From assembly GCA_030152985.1 (NCBI GenBank), contig JASLIE010000220.1, positions 1 through 9,230 of the forward strand: DNA of 9,230 nt, given 5' to 3'. Below the pieces are notes generated by a model. It was given only the letters and a program-made list of their open reading frames with translations. It did not search any database and was not told the DNA's origin. Below are positions 1-6,162 of this stretch, piece by piece. The translations under genes and the position numbers were made by a program. Within the stretch, counting starts at the first letter, position 1; each line of letters begins with the position of its first letter. Origin of the DNA: Bacillaceae bacterium. Lineage in GTDB: Bacteria; Bacillota; Bacilli; Bacillales; Amphibacillaceae.

Positions 1-216
1 CACACCACAAACGTCACGCGTACCATCTAATCTGCCCCTAAGTGAGCTGCCGAAAAAGCGACAAGCATAATCAATTAACTTAAGAGGGCTTTGTTTAACG
101 ATATAGTTAGCATCTGTTTCATATACTTTTGTTTCAATTTCACCTTCATTTGTTTCGATTGCAACGATTGCCATTGTAAGTGGGGAAACTTCGTAAGTGG
201 TTTGTTTATTTAACAT
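1..216 (-). CDS. comK: Competence transcription factor ComK, N-terminal 72 residues (partial, cut by window edge)
   Basis: ComK is the master activator of late competence genes (DNA uptake and recombination) in Bacillus and its relatives, and in B. subtilis it also activates its own gene. The first 72 codons are present and stay open to the window edge; the C-terminal half or more is missing. The recognisable signature is the CRFFGSS block near residues 53 to 59, which matches B. subtilis ComK, followed by G-R-x-x-G-T as in that protein. The ATG start at 216 is preceded by AGAGAGGA at a good distance. The gene has its own upstream region and lies beyond the lplA terminator, so it is probably transcribed alone. 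Since only the N-terminus is visible, I cannot say whether the full gene is intact. The identification by motif and N-terminal position is firm. Confidence 0.88.
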   Translation of the reverse strand, partial: MLNKQTTYEVSPLTMAIVAIETNEGEIETKVYETDANYIVKQSPLKLIDYACRFFGSSLRGRLDGTRDVCGV

Positions 217-262
217 TTATTTTATCCTCTCTGAATGTTAAATAAGAAGTTAGAGTAATCAT

Positions 263-271
263 ATAATACCA
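263..271 (-). promoter_or_regulatory. Candidate extended -10 promoter element of comK
   Basis: On the minus strand this reads TGGTATTAT, an extended -10 (TG-N-TATTAT), about 47 bases before the comK ATG. No good -35 hexamer lies 16 to 18 bases upstream (TTCCTT or CTTCCT), as expected for a promoter that needs an activator. The DNA upstream (about 281 to 330) is very rich in A and T runs, but I could not find a clean pair of ComK boxes. Confidence 0.4.
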
Positions 272-332
272 TATTAACTAGAAAAAGGAAGTTGTTTTAA
301 AATTTTATTTGAATCTTTTTAAATAAACAATT

Positions 333-366
333 AAAGCTGCTTATAGTTTTCACTATAAACAGCTTT
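333..366 (-). terminator. Rho-independent terminator of lplA
   Basis: The arms AAAGCTG-C-TTATAGT (333-347) and ACTATAA-A-CAGCTTT (352-366) pair with one internal C/A mismatch around a 4-base loop. On the minus strand the hairpin starts three bases after the lplA stop codon and is followed by a U-rich tail (TTTAATTGTTTATTT). It separates lplA from comK. Confidence 0.75.
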
Positions 367-369
367 TCA

Positions 370-1365
370 TTAATAAATTAAATTAATAAACTCTTCTTTA
401 GTAATCTTTCCTAAATAATGAGGAATGTCAACATTTTCAAGTGCTTTTGTTACGGATTTACGCTCGTGTTTTATACCTTCTAGAGCACTTTCTATATCAG
501 TCACATCGCCAAGTCCGAAAAAGTCTCCGTAAATCTTGCAATTTTCTATGAGACCATTTTTAACATCCAATCTGACATCTAATAGGCCAGATGGAAATTT
601 ATGAGTCGCTTTCACATTATAAGCAGGTGATTTCCCAAAGTTCCAGTCCCAATTTTGATAACGTTCTTTTGAAATTTCCTCTATTTTTTTCCAGTCTTCA
701 TCAGTCAACTCATGCTTAGGAACGTCTTTTAAATCTTCAACTTCGAAAATTGATTTTAAAATAAGGGCTTTGAAATCTTCCATTGAAAGCTCTTCTTCTA
801 AAAACTCTTGAATATTTGCTACACGACTTCGAATTGATTTAATTCCTTTTGACTTAATTTTTTCATCGCTCACATTCAATGCTGAAACAACATTTTCAAT
901 ATCTGAATTAAGCATCAGGGTTCCATGACTAAACATCCTACCACGGGTTGAAAACTGAGCATTACCTGAAAACTTACGCCCCTCTACAAGTAAATCATTA
1001 CGACCAACGAGTTCTGCTGGCACACCTATCTTGTTCAAAGCTTTCACGACAGGCTCAGTGAATTTAGCGAAGTTATGAAAACTGTCACCATCATCTTTTG
1101 TGATAAAGCTAAAGTTCAAATTACCTAAATCGTGATAAACTGATCCTCCCCCCGATAAACGTCTGACAACCTTTATATCGTTTTTATCTACATACTCAGT
1201 ATTAATTTCCTCAACCGAATTCTGATTCTTACCAACGATAATCGACGGACCATTTACATAAAATAATAAGTAAGTTGATTCCGGATCTAAATGGCGTAAA
1301 ACATACTCTTCGATTGCTAAATTGATTTGTGGATCAGTAATATTACGATTATCTATAAACTTCAT
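370..1365 (-). CDS. lplA: Lipoate-protein ligase A (LplA/LplJ type)
   Basis: This cytoplasmic enzyme activates lipoate with ATP to lipoyl-AMP and attaches it to the lysine of lipoyl domains (E2 subunits of 2-oxoacid dehydrogenases, GcvH). The 331-residue length equals that of B. subtilis LplJ as I recall it. The N-terminal biotin/lipoate ligase domain carries RRLSGGGSVYHD (about residues 68-79, the lipoyl-AMP binding loop), N-L-N-F-S-F just after it, and KFSGNAQ (131-137), whose Lys131 corresponds to the catalytic lysine of E. coli LplA. GTLML (148-152) and SIRSRVANI (177-185) follow, and an accessory C-terminal domain fills roughly residues 245-331. The ATG is preceded by a strong GGAGG. The gene lies 71 bases downstream of yhfI, the same pairing as yhfI-lplJ in B. 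subtilis, and a hairpin terminator follows at once. No active-site loss is seen. Confidence 0.95.
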   Translation of the reverse strand: MKFIDNRNITDPQINLAIEEYVLRHLDPESTYLLFYVNGPSIIVGKNQNSVEEINTEYVDKNDIKVVRRLSGGGSVYHDLGNLNFSFITKDDGDSFHNFAKFTEPVVKALNKIGVPAELVGRNDLLVEGRKFSGNAQFSTRGRMFSHGTLMLNSDIENVVSALNVSDEKIKSKGIKSIRSRVANIQEFLEEELSMEDFKALILKSIFEVEDLKDVPKHELTDEDWKKIEEISKERYQNWDWNFGKSPAYNVKATHKFPSGLLDVRLDVKNGLIENCKIYGDFFGLGDVTDIESALEGIKHERKSVTKALENVDIPHYLGKITKEEFINLIY

Positions 1366-1397
1366 CTTATGACCTCCATTTATTTCTTTCTCTCTTT

Positions 1398-1426
1398 AGT
1401 TTAAGCATCTCTTCTAGGGATGTAAA
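1398..1426 (-). promoter_or_regulatory. Candidate sigma-A promoter of lplA
   Basis: On the minus strand TTTACA (1421-1426) and TAAACT (1398-1403) are separated by exactly 17 bases, in the 71-base gap between yhfI and lplA. Transcription would begin near 1391, leaving a leader of about 26 bases with the GGAGG site. No terminator is visible in the gap, so lplA may also be read from the yhfI promoter. Both hexamers are imperfect. Confidence 0.4.
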
Positions 1427-1436
1427 GAAGTAACGC

Positions 1437-2162
1437 TTACTTCCAAACAAGCCCTTCTTCAGCAAGTTTGACACTGCCTGTATAAATTTCTTTTGCTTCA
1501 CTTAATAAATCAGCATGATTTCCGTAATGAGGAAGATGTGTTAAAATCAATTCCTTAACTGAAGCCGCTTCAGCAATTTTAGCTACTTCGTGACTAGTCA
1601 TGTGACCGGCATCAATTGTTTGATGGGCATAAAAGTTACAATCTGCTAAGAGTAAGTCTGCCTGTTTTGAGAAATTAATCCATCCCTCATCAAATGCACT
1701 ATCACCCGTATAGACCAGTGTCTTTTTTTCATCGCTAATACGCATGCCATAGCATGGGACAGAATGTTTTGTTAAGAAAAAATCAATCTTGAATGGACCC
1801 AGCTCAAGTGTTTTATCCGGATCATAAGCAATCCCTTGAGTATAGTCACTTGTCAATGAATTAAACTGAGTCAAATCCGCTTGATGACCGTAAATAGCTA
1901 GGACCTCTTTACTTAGTCCTAACTGAGCCTGGACAAGTTTAAGGTGTTGTAAGACACCTAGATCAGCTACATGATCTGTATGGTAGTGTGATAGAACAAC
2001 TGCTGATAAATCTTTTATATCTAGATGATTTTGCAATTTCATTAAACCACCACTTCCAAAATCTAAAGCTAAATTAAATCCATCTTTTTCGATTAAATAA
2101 AGTGATGAAGCACTTGTACTTGATGGATAAGCTCCCATGAACCCAATAATTCTTAACTTCAT
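1437..2162 (-). CDS. yhfI: YhfI-like metallo-beta-lactamase-fold hydrolase (RNase Z/phosphodiesterase-like)
   Basis: This is a 241-residue single-domain metallo-hydrolase. The metal-binding signature HYHTDH occupies residues 59-64. Other family motifs are LALDFGSGG near 31-39, KHSVPCYG (132-139), YTGDSAF (151-157, bridging Asp154), GHMTS (186-190) and LTHLPHYG (207-214), in the order and spacing of two-metal RNase Z-like or phosphodiesterase-like proteins. The substrate is unknown; a nucleic acid or cyclic nucleotide phosphodiester is possible from the fold but not shown. B. subtilis YhfI has about the same length and also precedes the lipoate ligase gene. I chose the ATG at 2162 because GAGGTGA lies at ideal spacing; a GTG at 2171 overlaps that binding site. 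There is no signal peptide, so it is cytoplasmic. It is divergent from yhfH. Confidence 0.85.
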   Translation of the reverse strand: MKLRIIGFMGAYPSSTSASSLYLIEKDGFNLALDFGSGGLMKLQNHLDIKDLSAVVLSHYHTDHVADLGVLQHLKLVQAQLGLSKEVLAIYGHQADLTQFNSLTSDYTQGIAYDPDKTLELGPFKIDFFLTKHSVPCYGMRISDEKKTLVYTGDSAFDEGWINFSKQADLLLADCNFYAHQTIDAGHMTSHEVAKIAEAASVKELILTHLPHYGNHADLLSEAKEIYTGSVKLAEEGLVWK

Positions 2163-2193
2163 TTTATTCACCTCTATTTTTTCAGAAACTTGT

Positions 2194-2202
2194 CTTATAA
2201 CA
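2194..2202 (-). promoter_or_regulatory. Candidate extended -10 element of yhfI
   Basis: On the minus strand this reads TGTTATAAG, an extended -10 about 32 bases before the yhfI ATG. No good -35 lies 17 bases upstream (ACAGAT). It sits directly beside the -35 of the divergent yhfH promoter, so the two start regions share DNA. Confidence 0.35.
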
Positions 2203-2203
2203 C

Positions 2204-2233
2204 TTGACTTGTTCTAATCTGTTGTAGTACAAT
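2204..2233 (+). promoter_or_regulatory. Candidate sigma-A promoter of yhfH
   Basis: TTGACT (2204-2209) and TACAAT (2228-2233) are each one base from consensus, with an 18-base spacer. The start point would be near 2240, giving a leader of about 70 bases before the yhfH ATG. This is the best promoter-like sequence in the window. Confidence 0.6.
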
Positions 2234-2308
2234 CTCTTTACAAGGTTAATTCCTCGTGTATGTGTATCTACTTACTTAAACCATTATACTATAAAGGGGC
2301 TAATTAAA

Positions 2309-2434
2309 ATGATTAATGTTCTTGAATTCTTTAAAAACTTACCTAAAAAGACATGCCACGAATGTGGTTTTGAAATGTCAGAACAAGCAGACTGTTACGG
2401 GAACGTTTGCGACGAATGTAACTCACCTCATTAA
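2309..2434 (+). CDS. yhfH: YhfH-like zinc-ribbon mini-protein (41 aa)
   Basis: A short gene encodes 41 residues. An N-terminal hydrophobic and basic segment (VLEFFKNLPKK, residues 4-14) is followed by two CxxC knuckles, CHEC (16-19) and CDEC (34-37), with a further Cys at 29 in DCYGN. This spacing is that of a small structural zinc ribbon. The pattern FF-N-LP-K-C-x-x-CG ... CYGN-x-CDEC matches the YhfH family of Bacillaceae as I remember it; its function is unknown. The ATG is preceded by AAAGGGG nine bases upstream, a good promoter lies at 2204-2233, and a strong terminator begins 33 bases after the stop, so it is a complete one-gene transcription unit. Its position next to yhfI is as in B. 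subtilis. DNA, RNA or protein binding are all possible roles. Confidence 0.85.
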   Translation: MINVLEFFKNLPKKTCHECGFEMSEQADCYGNVCDECNSPH

Positions 2435-2467
2435 TTAAAATGTCATAATTAAAACTTCTATTTAGAT

Positions 2468-2494
2468 GATGCGACCTTGGTCGCATCTTTTTTT
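2468..2494 (+). terminator. Rho-independent terminator of yhfH
   Basis: The GC-rich stem GATGCGAC/GTCGCATC (2468-2475 with 2480-2487) closes a CTTG loop and is followed by seven T residues (2488-2494). It lies 33 bases after the yhfH stop and supports yhfH being transcribed. Confidence 0.92.
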
Positions 2495-2570
2495 AACTAA
2501 AAAACTTAGCAGGCACTTCTACAATAGATTAACTACTCTTTAGCAAACGACTCGCTTGAGCCGTAAAATC

Positions 2571-2608
2571 AAAAAGCAATTCTAGTAAATATACTAGAAC
2601 TGCTTTTT
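2571..2608 (-). terminator. Rho-independent terminator of the hemEHY operon
   Basis: The arms at 2571-2586 (AAAAAGCA-A-TTCTAGT) and 2593-2608 (ACTAGAA-C-TGCTTTTT) pair with one A/C mismatch around a 6-base loop. Read on the minus strand, the 3' arm ends in TTTTT and runs on into GATTTT. It lies 29 bases after the hemY stop. The symmetric A and T flanks could also stop plus-strand transcription that escapes the yhfH terminator. Confidence 0.82.
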
Positions 2609-2637
2609 ATGCTTAATTGGCTTTCCTCAACTTTTCT

Positions 2638-4038
2638 TCATTTCAAATAATTTAACATGGATTGTACGGCTGTTTCGCCTTGCTCAATGCAATCAGGCAC
2701 ACCAACCCCATCATAAGAACTTCCCGCTAAAAAGACGCCTGGAAGTGATGCTTCCATGTTTTTTCGCGTCATCTTGACACGTGATTGATGCCCAACAGTA
2801 TATTGTGGCATAACCTCTTTAAAACGTGTGACTACAGTAAATAAAGGATCCCCTTTTAAGGTCATTGTCTTTCTTAAGTCCTTTAAAACTGTTTCAACAA
2901 TCTCCTCATCTGATGCATCAACAATTGCTTGATCGTCTGGCTTCCCAACATAACTTCTAAGTAAGACCTTGCCCTTAGGAGCAGTGTGTGGCCATTTTTT
3001 ATGTGTCCATGTACATGCTGTTATACGGAAGTCACTATTTCTTGAAACAACATAGCCCGTACCATCTAAATTATCTTTCACCTTATCTGAATCATAAGCT
3101 AAAGCAACATTAGCAACCGATGTTTGTGGCATCTCTTTAAAATGATCAAAGAAATCATACTGACTAAATACTTTGGGTAAAGTATTATGAGGCGAAGCCA
3201 TAATGACACCATCAGCTTTGATCACTTTTCCATCTGCTAAAAGGATATGATAGATTGATTCTTTCTTTTCAATGTGATCAACAGCTGAATTAAGTAAGAC
3301 CTCCTGTTCAGAAAAAGTAGCTTTTAGATGATCAACTAAGGACTCAAATCCATCTTCAAGAGCAAAAAATATCCCCGGACGATTTTTCCTTTCTTTTTTA
3401 GAGGGTGACTTTGGCATTGTTTTTTTCAACCCCTTAATCAAACTACCATGTTCCTGTTCAATTTCGTAAAAATTCGGAAAGGTTGACATTAAACTCATCT
3501 TATCAATATCACCTGAATAAATCCCTGATAGCAAGGGCTCAATCAAGTTTTCAACGAGCTGATCACCAAAACGATATCTAAAAAAAGCACCTAAAGATTG
3601 ATCTTCTTTTGCTTTACTTTTCTTTTTAACAAGGTCAAGACCTGCTCTAAGCTTTCCGAGCGGTGAAAATAGACCTGAAAATAGAAAAGGGCCTGGCTGT
3701 GTTGGGATTCCCATAAATGAGCCTGGCGGAATCTTATGCAGCTTATCCTCAACTAAAATATAAGCTTGGCCTGTCCCATTTCGAACAAGTTTCTCTTCTA
3801 AGCCAAGAGATTCAATTAACTTTACAGCTGGATGCTTACGTGATAAAAAAGAATCTGGCCCACGTTCAATTATAAAGCCATCACGTTTTTCAGTTTTAAT
3901 TTTCCCACCTAAGCGATTACTCGACTCAATTAGCTTAACATTTATATCCAAGCCTTCTTCTTTACTTGCTTTCTTTAAATAATATGCTGCTGAAAGTCCT
4001 GTAATTCCTCCACCGACAATTGCTACGGTCTTACTCAC
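2638..4038 (-). CDS. hemY: Coproporphyrinogen III oxidase, oxygen-dependent HemY/CgoX type
   Basis: This FAD enzyme of Gram-positive heme synthesis oxidises coproporphyrinogen III to coproporphyrin III with oxygen; older annotation calls it protoporphyrinogen oxidase. The protein has 466 residues, against about 470 in B. subtilis. The N-terminal dinucleotide-binding loop AIVGGGITGLSAA spans about residues 6-18, ERGPDSFLSR follows near 60, and the C-terminal FAD contact LAGSSYDGVGVPDCIEQG lies near 435-455. I chose the GTG at 4038: AAAGGTGA stands just before it and the protein then opens V-S-K-T-V-A-I-V-G-G-G. An upstream TTG at 4068 would overlap the hemH end and has no clear binding site. 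hemY is last in the operon, 19 bases after hemH, and is followed by a hairpin terminator. Confidence 0.94.
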   Translation of the reverse strand: MSKTVAIVGGGITGLSAAYYLKKASKEEGLDINVKLIESSNRLGGKIKTEKRDGFIIERGPDSFLSRKHPAVKLIESLGLEEKLVRNGTGQAYILVEDKLHKIPPGSFMGIPTQPGPFLFSGLFSPLGKLRAGLDLVKKKSKAKEDQSLGAFFRYRFGDQLVENLIEPLLSGIYSGDIDKMSLMSTFPNFYEIEQEHGSLIKGLKKTMPKSPSKKERKNRPGIFFALEDGFESLVDHLKATFSEQEVLLNSAVDHIEKKESIYHILLADGKVIKADGVIMASPHNTLPKVFSQYDFFDHFKEMPQTSVANVALAYDSDKVKDNLDGTGYVVSRNSDFRITACTWTHKKWPHTAPKGKVLLRSYVGKPDDQAIVDASDEEIVETVLKDLRKTMTLKGDPLFTVVTRFKEVMPQYTVGHQSRVKMTRKNMEASLPGVFLAGSSYDGVGVPDCIEQGETAVQSMLNYLK

Positions 4039-4057
4039 TTTATCACCTTTTCTATCT

Positions 4058-4984
4058 TTATTTAACAAGCTCTAAAACAACCTCACTTAAGCTTTTAATA
4101 AACAAGGGATCTGTATTTGGCATCTCTGGTCTGTAATAGGAGGCACCTACCTCATCACAAACAAGCTTACACTCATAATCATTATCATAAAGCACTTCAA
4201 GATGGTCTGAGACAAAACCAACAGGAGCATAGACAAATGCCTTATAAGCTTTTTCCTGATATAAGTCTCGCGTTAAATCCTGAACATCTGGACCAAGCCA
4301 AGGATCAGGCGTATTTCCTTCACTTTGCCAACCAATTTCATAAGTTGTAATCCCTGTTTTTTCGGAAATAAGTCGAGCTGTTTCTTCGAGTTGTGAAACA
4401 TAGGGATCACCGTCTTTTAATATTTTTTCAGGTAAACTGTGCGCTGAGACGATTAACATTGCTTCTGAGCGTTCAGCTGCTGGCATTCGATCATAAACCT
4501 TACTTATCTCACCTGCCCAATAATCAATAAAACCAGGCGTATTATACCAATCAACAACCGATTTTAAATCAATGCCGTATTTTTCTGCTTCTTCTTGTGC
4601 ACGTCCATTATATGACTTGACACTAAAGGTCGAGTAATGAGGTGCAAGTACAATCGAATAGGCTTGCTTGATTCCATCCTTGTTCATTTGCTTAACCGCA
4701 TCCTCAATAAAAGGTTCAATATGTTTTAATCCAATATAAACAACAAATTCATATTTATCCTGCACTTGATTTAATTGATCTCGTAAATGCTTTGCTTGCT
4801 CTTCTGTAATATGAGCCAGTGGTGAAATACCTCCGATAGCTTGATAACGTTCTTGTAAATCAAGCAAAGCTTCTTCAGACGGCTTCCTTCCACCTCGTAT
4901 ATGCGTATAATAGCCTTCGATGTCTTCTTCTTTATAAGGGGTTCCATAAGCCATCACTAAAAGGCCTACTTTTTCTTTTTTCAT
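4058..4984 (-). CDS. hemH: Coproporphyrin III ferrochelatase HemH/CpfC
   Basis: This cytoplasmic monomeric enzyme inserts Fe2+ into coproporphyrin III to give coproheme, which HemQ (not in this window) would decarboxylate to heme. The 308 residues compare with 310 in B. subtilis. Key residues are present: Tyr13 in MAYGTPY, His182 in SAHSLPE and Glu263 in [11 protein letters not shown], each matching the metal-handling residue of the B. subtilis enzyme with an offset of zero or one. The CxxxxC-type iron-sulphur cluster of some actinobacterial and animal enzymes is not evident. The ATG at 4984 is chosen because AAAGGA lies nine bases upstream and overlaps the hemE stop codon (TAAAGGA), suggesting translational coupling. 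An open frame extends upstream to 5071 inside hemE, but it lacks support. It is the middle gene of hemE-hemH-hemY. Confidence 0.95.
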   Translation of the reverse strand: MKKEKVGLLVMAYGTPYKEEDIEGYYTHIRGGRKPSEEALLDLQERYQAIGGISPLAHITEEQAKHLRDQLNQVQDKYEFVVYIGLKHIEPFIEDAVKQMNKDGIKQAYSIVLAPHYSTFSVKSYNGRAQEEAEKYGIDLKSVVDWYNTPGFIDYWAGEISKVYDRMPAAERSEAMLIVSAHSLPEKILKDGDPYVSQLEETARLISEKTGITTYEIGWQSEGNTPDPWLGPDVQDLTRDLYQEKAYKAFVYAPVGFVSDHLEVLYDNDYECKLVCDEVGASYYRPEMPNTDPLFIKSLSEVVLELVK

Positions 4985-4997
4985 TCTTATCAGTCCT

Positions 4998-6032
4998 TTA
5001 TCTTTGTGAGTATGTTCTAACAAGCTTTGCAAGTTTTTGTAATGTTTCTTGGGTAATATCCGGTGTAACACCGTGACCTAAGTTGAATACATGACGTCCG
5101 TCTTGCATTCCGTCATCTAAGATTTTCTTTGTGCGTGTTTCGATTGTTTCCCAATCCGCTAAAAGTGTTGCCGGATCTAAATTTCCTTGAAGCACTTTTG
5201 TTACCCCCATTGCGCGGGCTTCTGGAATCGTTGTGCGCCAGTCCAGTCCTATCACATCAACTGGCAGATCATTAAATTCCTTTAATAAATGTTTTGCACC
5301 GATTCCGAATAAAATAAGCGGAACATTTTCTTTTCTTAATTCTGTGAAAATACGATTCATTACAGGTTTAATATAGTAACGATAGTCCATCTCATTTAAA
5401 GAACCAACCCATGAATCAAAAATCTGAACTGCTTTCACTCCCGCTTTAACCTGGGCTTGAACATAAGTGATAATCATATCAGCTAGTTTATCCATTAATA
5501 AAAACCATGATTCTGGCTCACTGTACATAAAGGCTTTTGTTTTCGCATAATTCTTTGATGGACCCCCTTCAATCATATAGCTCGCAAGTGTGAATGGTGC
5601 GCCACTAAATCCAATAAGTGGAACATTTAATTGCTCTTCAGTTAATATTTTAATTGTATCTAAAACATAATCAATATCTTTTTCCGGCTCTAAGATACCT
5701 AATTTATCAATGTCTGACTTTGTTTTAAGTGGATTATCTATTACTGGACCTACACCAGAAACAATCTCAACATCAATCCCCATGGCCGGAAGTGGTGTCA
5801 TAATATCTTTATATAAAATCGCAGCATCGATTCCATACTGATCAACAGGTAATTTAGTGACATAGGCACATAACTCCGGTTGATGTGTAATTTCAAATAA
5901 AGAATACTTCTTTTTTATTTCTCGATATTCACGCTGCGACCTACCTGCCTGTCTCATAAACCATGCTGGTGTATGACTTGTTGCTTCACCACGATAGGCT
6001 CTTAAGATTGTATCATTAAAGTTTTTTGACAC
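4998..6032 (-). CDS. hemE: Uroporphyrinogen decarboxylase HemE
   Basis: This cytoplasmic enzyme removes four carboxyl groups from uroporphyrinogen III to give coproporphyrinogen III, the branch-point substrate of the next enzymes in the operon. The 344-residue protein is a complete cofactor-free TIM-barrel UroD. Diagnostic motifs are MRQAGRS (residues 26-32, substrate-binding Arg), the block [16 protein letters not shown] (44-59), [10 protein letters not shown] (72-81, catalytic Asp76), [13 protein letters not shown] near 140-150 and [10 protein letters not shown] near the C-terminus. I prefer the GTG at 6032: AAAGGA then lies eight bases upstream and the protein opens VSKNFNDT, like B. subtilis MSKRETFNET. 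An ATG at 6041 directly abuts that AAAGG, leaving no room for the ribosome. It is the first gene of the operon, 13 bases before hemH. Confidence 0.95.
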   Translation of the reverse strand: MSKNFNDTILRAYRGEATSHTPAWFMRQAGRSQREYREIKKKYSLFEITHQPELCAYVTKLPVDQYGIDAAILYKDIMTPLPAMGIDVEIVSGVGPVIDNPLKTKSDIDKLGILEPEKDIDYVLDTIKILTEEQLNVPLIGFSGAPFTLASYMIEGGPSKNYAKTKAFMYSEPESWFLLMDKLADMIITYVQAQVKAGVKAVQIFDSWVGSLNEMDYRYYIKPVMNRIFTELRKENVPLILFGIGAKHLLKEFNDLPVDVIGLDWRTTIPEARAMGVTKVLQGNLDPATLLADWETIETRTKKILDDGMQDGRHVFNLGHGVTPDITQETLQKLAKLVRTYSQR

Positions 6033-6056
6033 TTCAATCATCCTTTGTCTATGTAT

Positions 6057-6071
6057 TTAGAATCATTATCT
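6057..6071 (-). promoter_or_regulatory. Candidate Fur/PerR-type operator and -10 region of hemE
   Basis: On the minus strand this reads AGATAATGATTCTAA. It agrees with 11 of 14 defined positions of the 7-1-7 Fur box (TGATAAT-N-ATTATCA), and also with 11 of 14 of the PerR box (TTATAAT-N-ATTATAA). The embedded GATAAT could serve as a -10 element, placing transcription start near 6058, about 26 bases before the hemE GTG, so a bound repressor would block polymerase. No good -35 is visible. AT-rich DNA gives chance matches, so this remains a candidate. Confidence 0.35.
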
Positions 6072-6079
6072 AAAAACAA

Positions 6080-6115
6080 ATATACCACTCTTCCTTAACT
6101 GAAAGAGTGGTATAT
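6080..6115 (-). terminator. Rho-independent terminator of the class A PBP gene
   Basis: A perfect 13-base-pair stem (ATATACCACTCTT at 6080-6092 with its complement at 6103-6115) closes a 10-base loop. On the minus strand it is followed by TTTGTTTTTAG. It lies 47 bases after the PBP stop codon and isolates the heme operon from PBP transcription. Confidence 0.88.
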
Positions 6116-6162
6116 GATAACTGTCATAAACTTGTCCTGCTTTTTCTACACTTATCCCATAC

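Noticed and set aside
281..330. ComK boxes (AAAA-N5-TTTT pairs) upstream of comK
   Set aside because: The region is full of A and T runs, but the best candidate (CAAA-TAAAA-TTTT) is imperfect and I found no correctly spaced partner; in such AT-rich DNA it is not distinguishable from chance.
2495..2570. Possible small gene or structured RNA between the yhfH and hemY terminators
   Set aside because: No start codon with a binding site, no stable hairpin and no promoter were seen; it appears to be spacer.
4117..4350. Open frame of 77 codons on the plus strand
   Set aside because: It lies antisense to the conserved part of hemH, has no plausible ribosome binding context and no recognisable protein features.
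4985..5071. Upstream extension of hemH into hemE
   Set aside because: The extra 29 residues have no family counterpart, while the ATG at 4984 has a ribosome binding site and gives the usual protein length.
6033..6041. ATG at 6041 as the hemE start
   Set aside because: AAAGG directly abuts this ATG, leaving no spacing; the in-frame GTG at 6032 has proper spacing and matches the known N-terminus.
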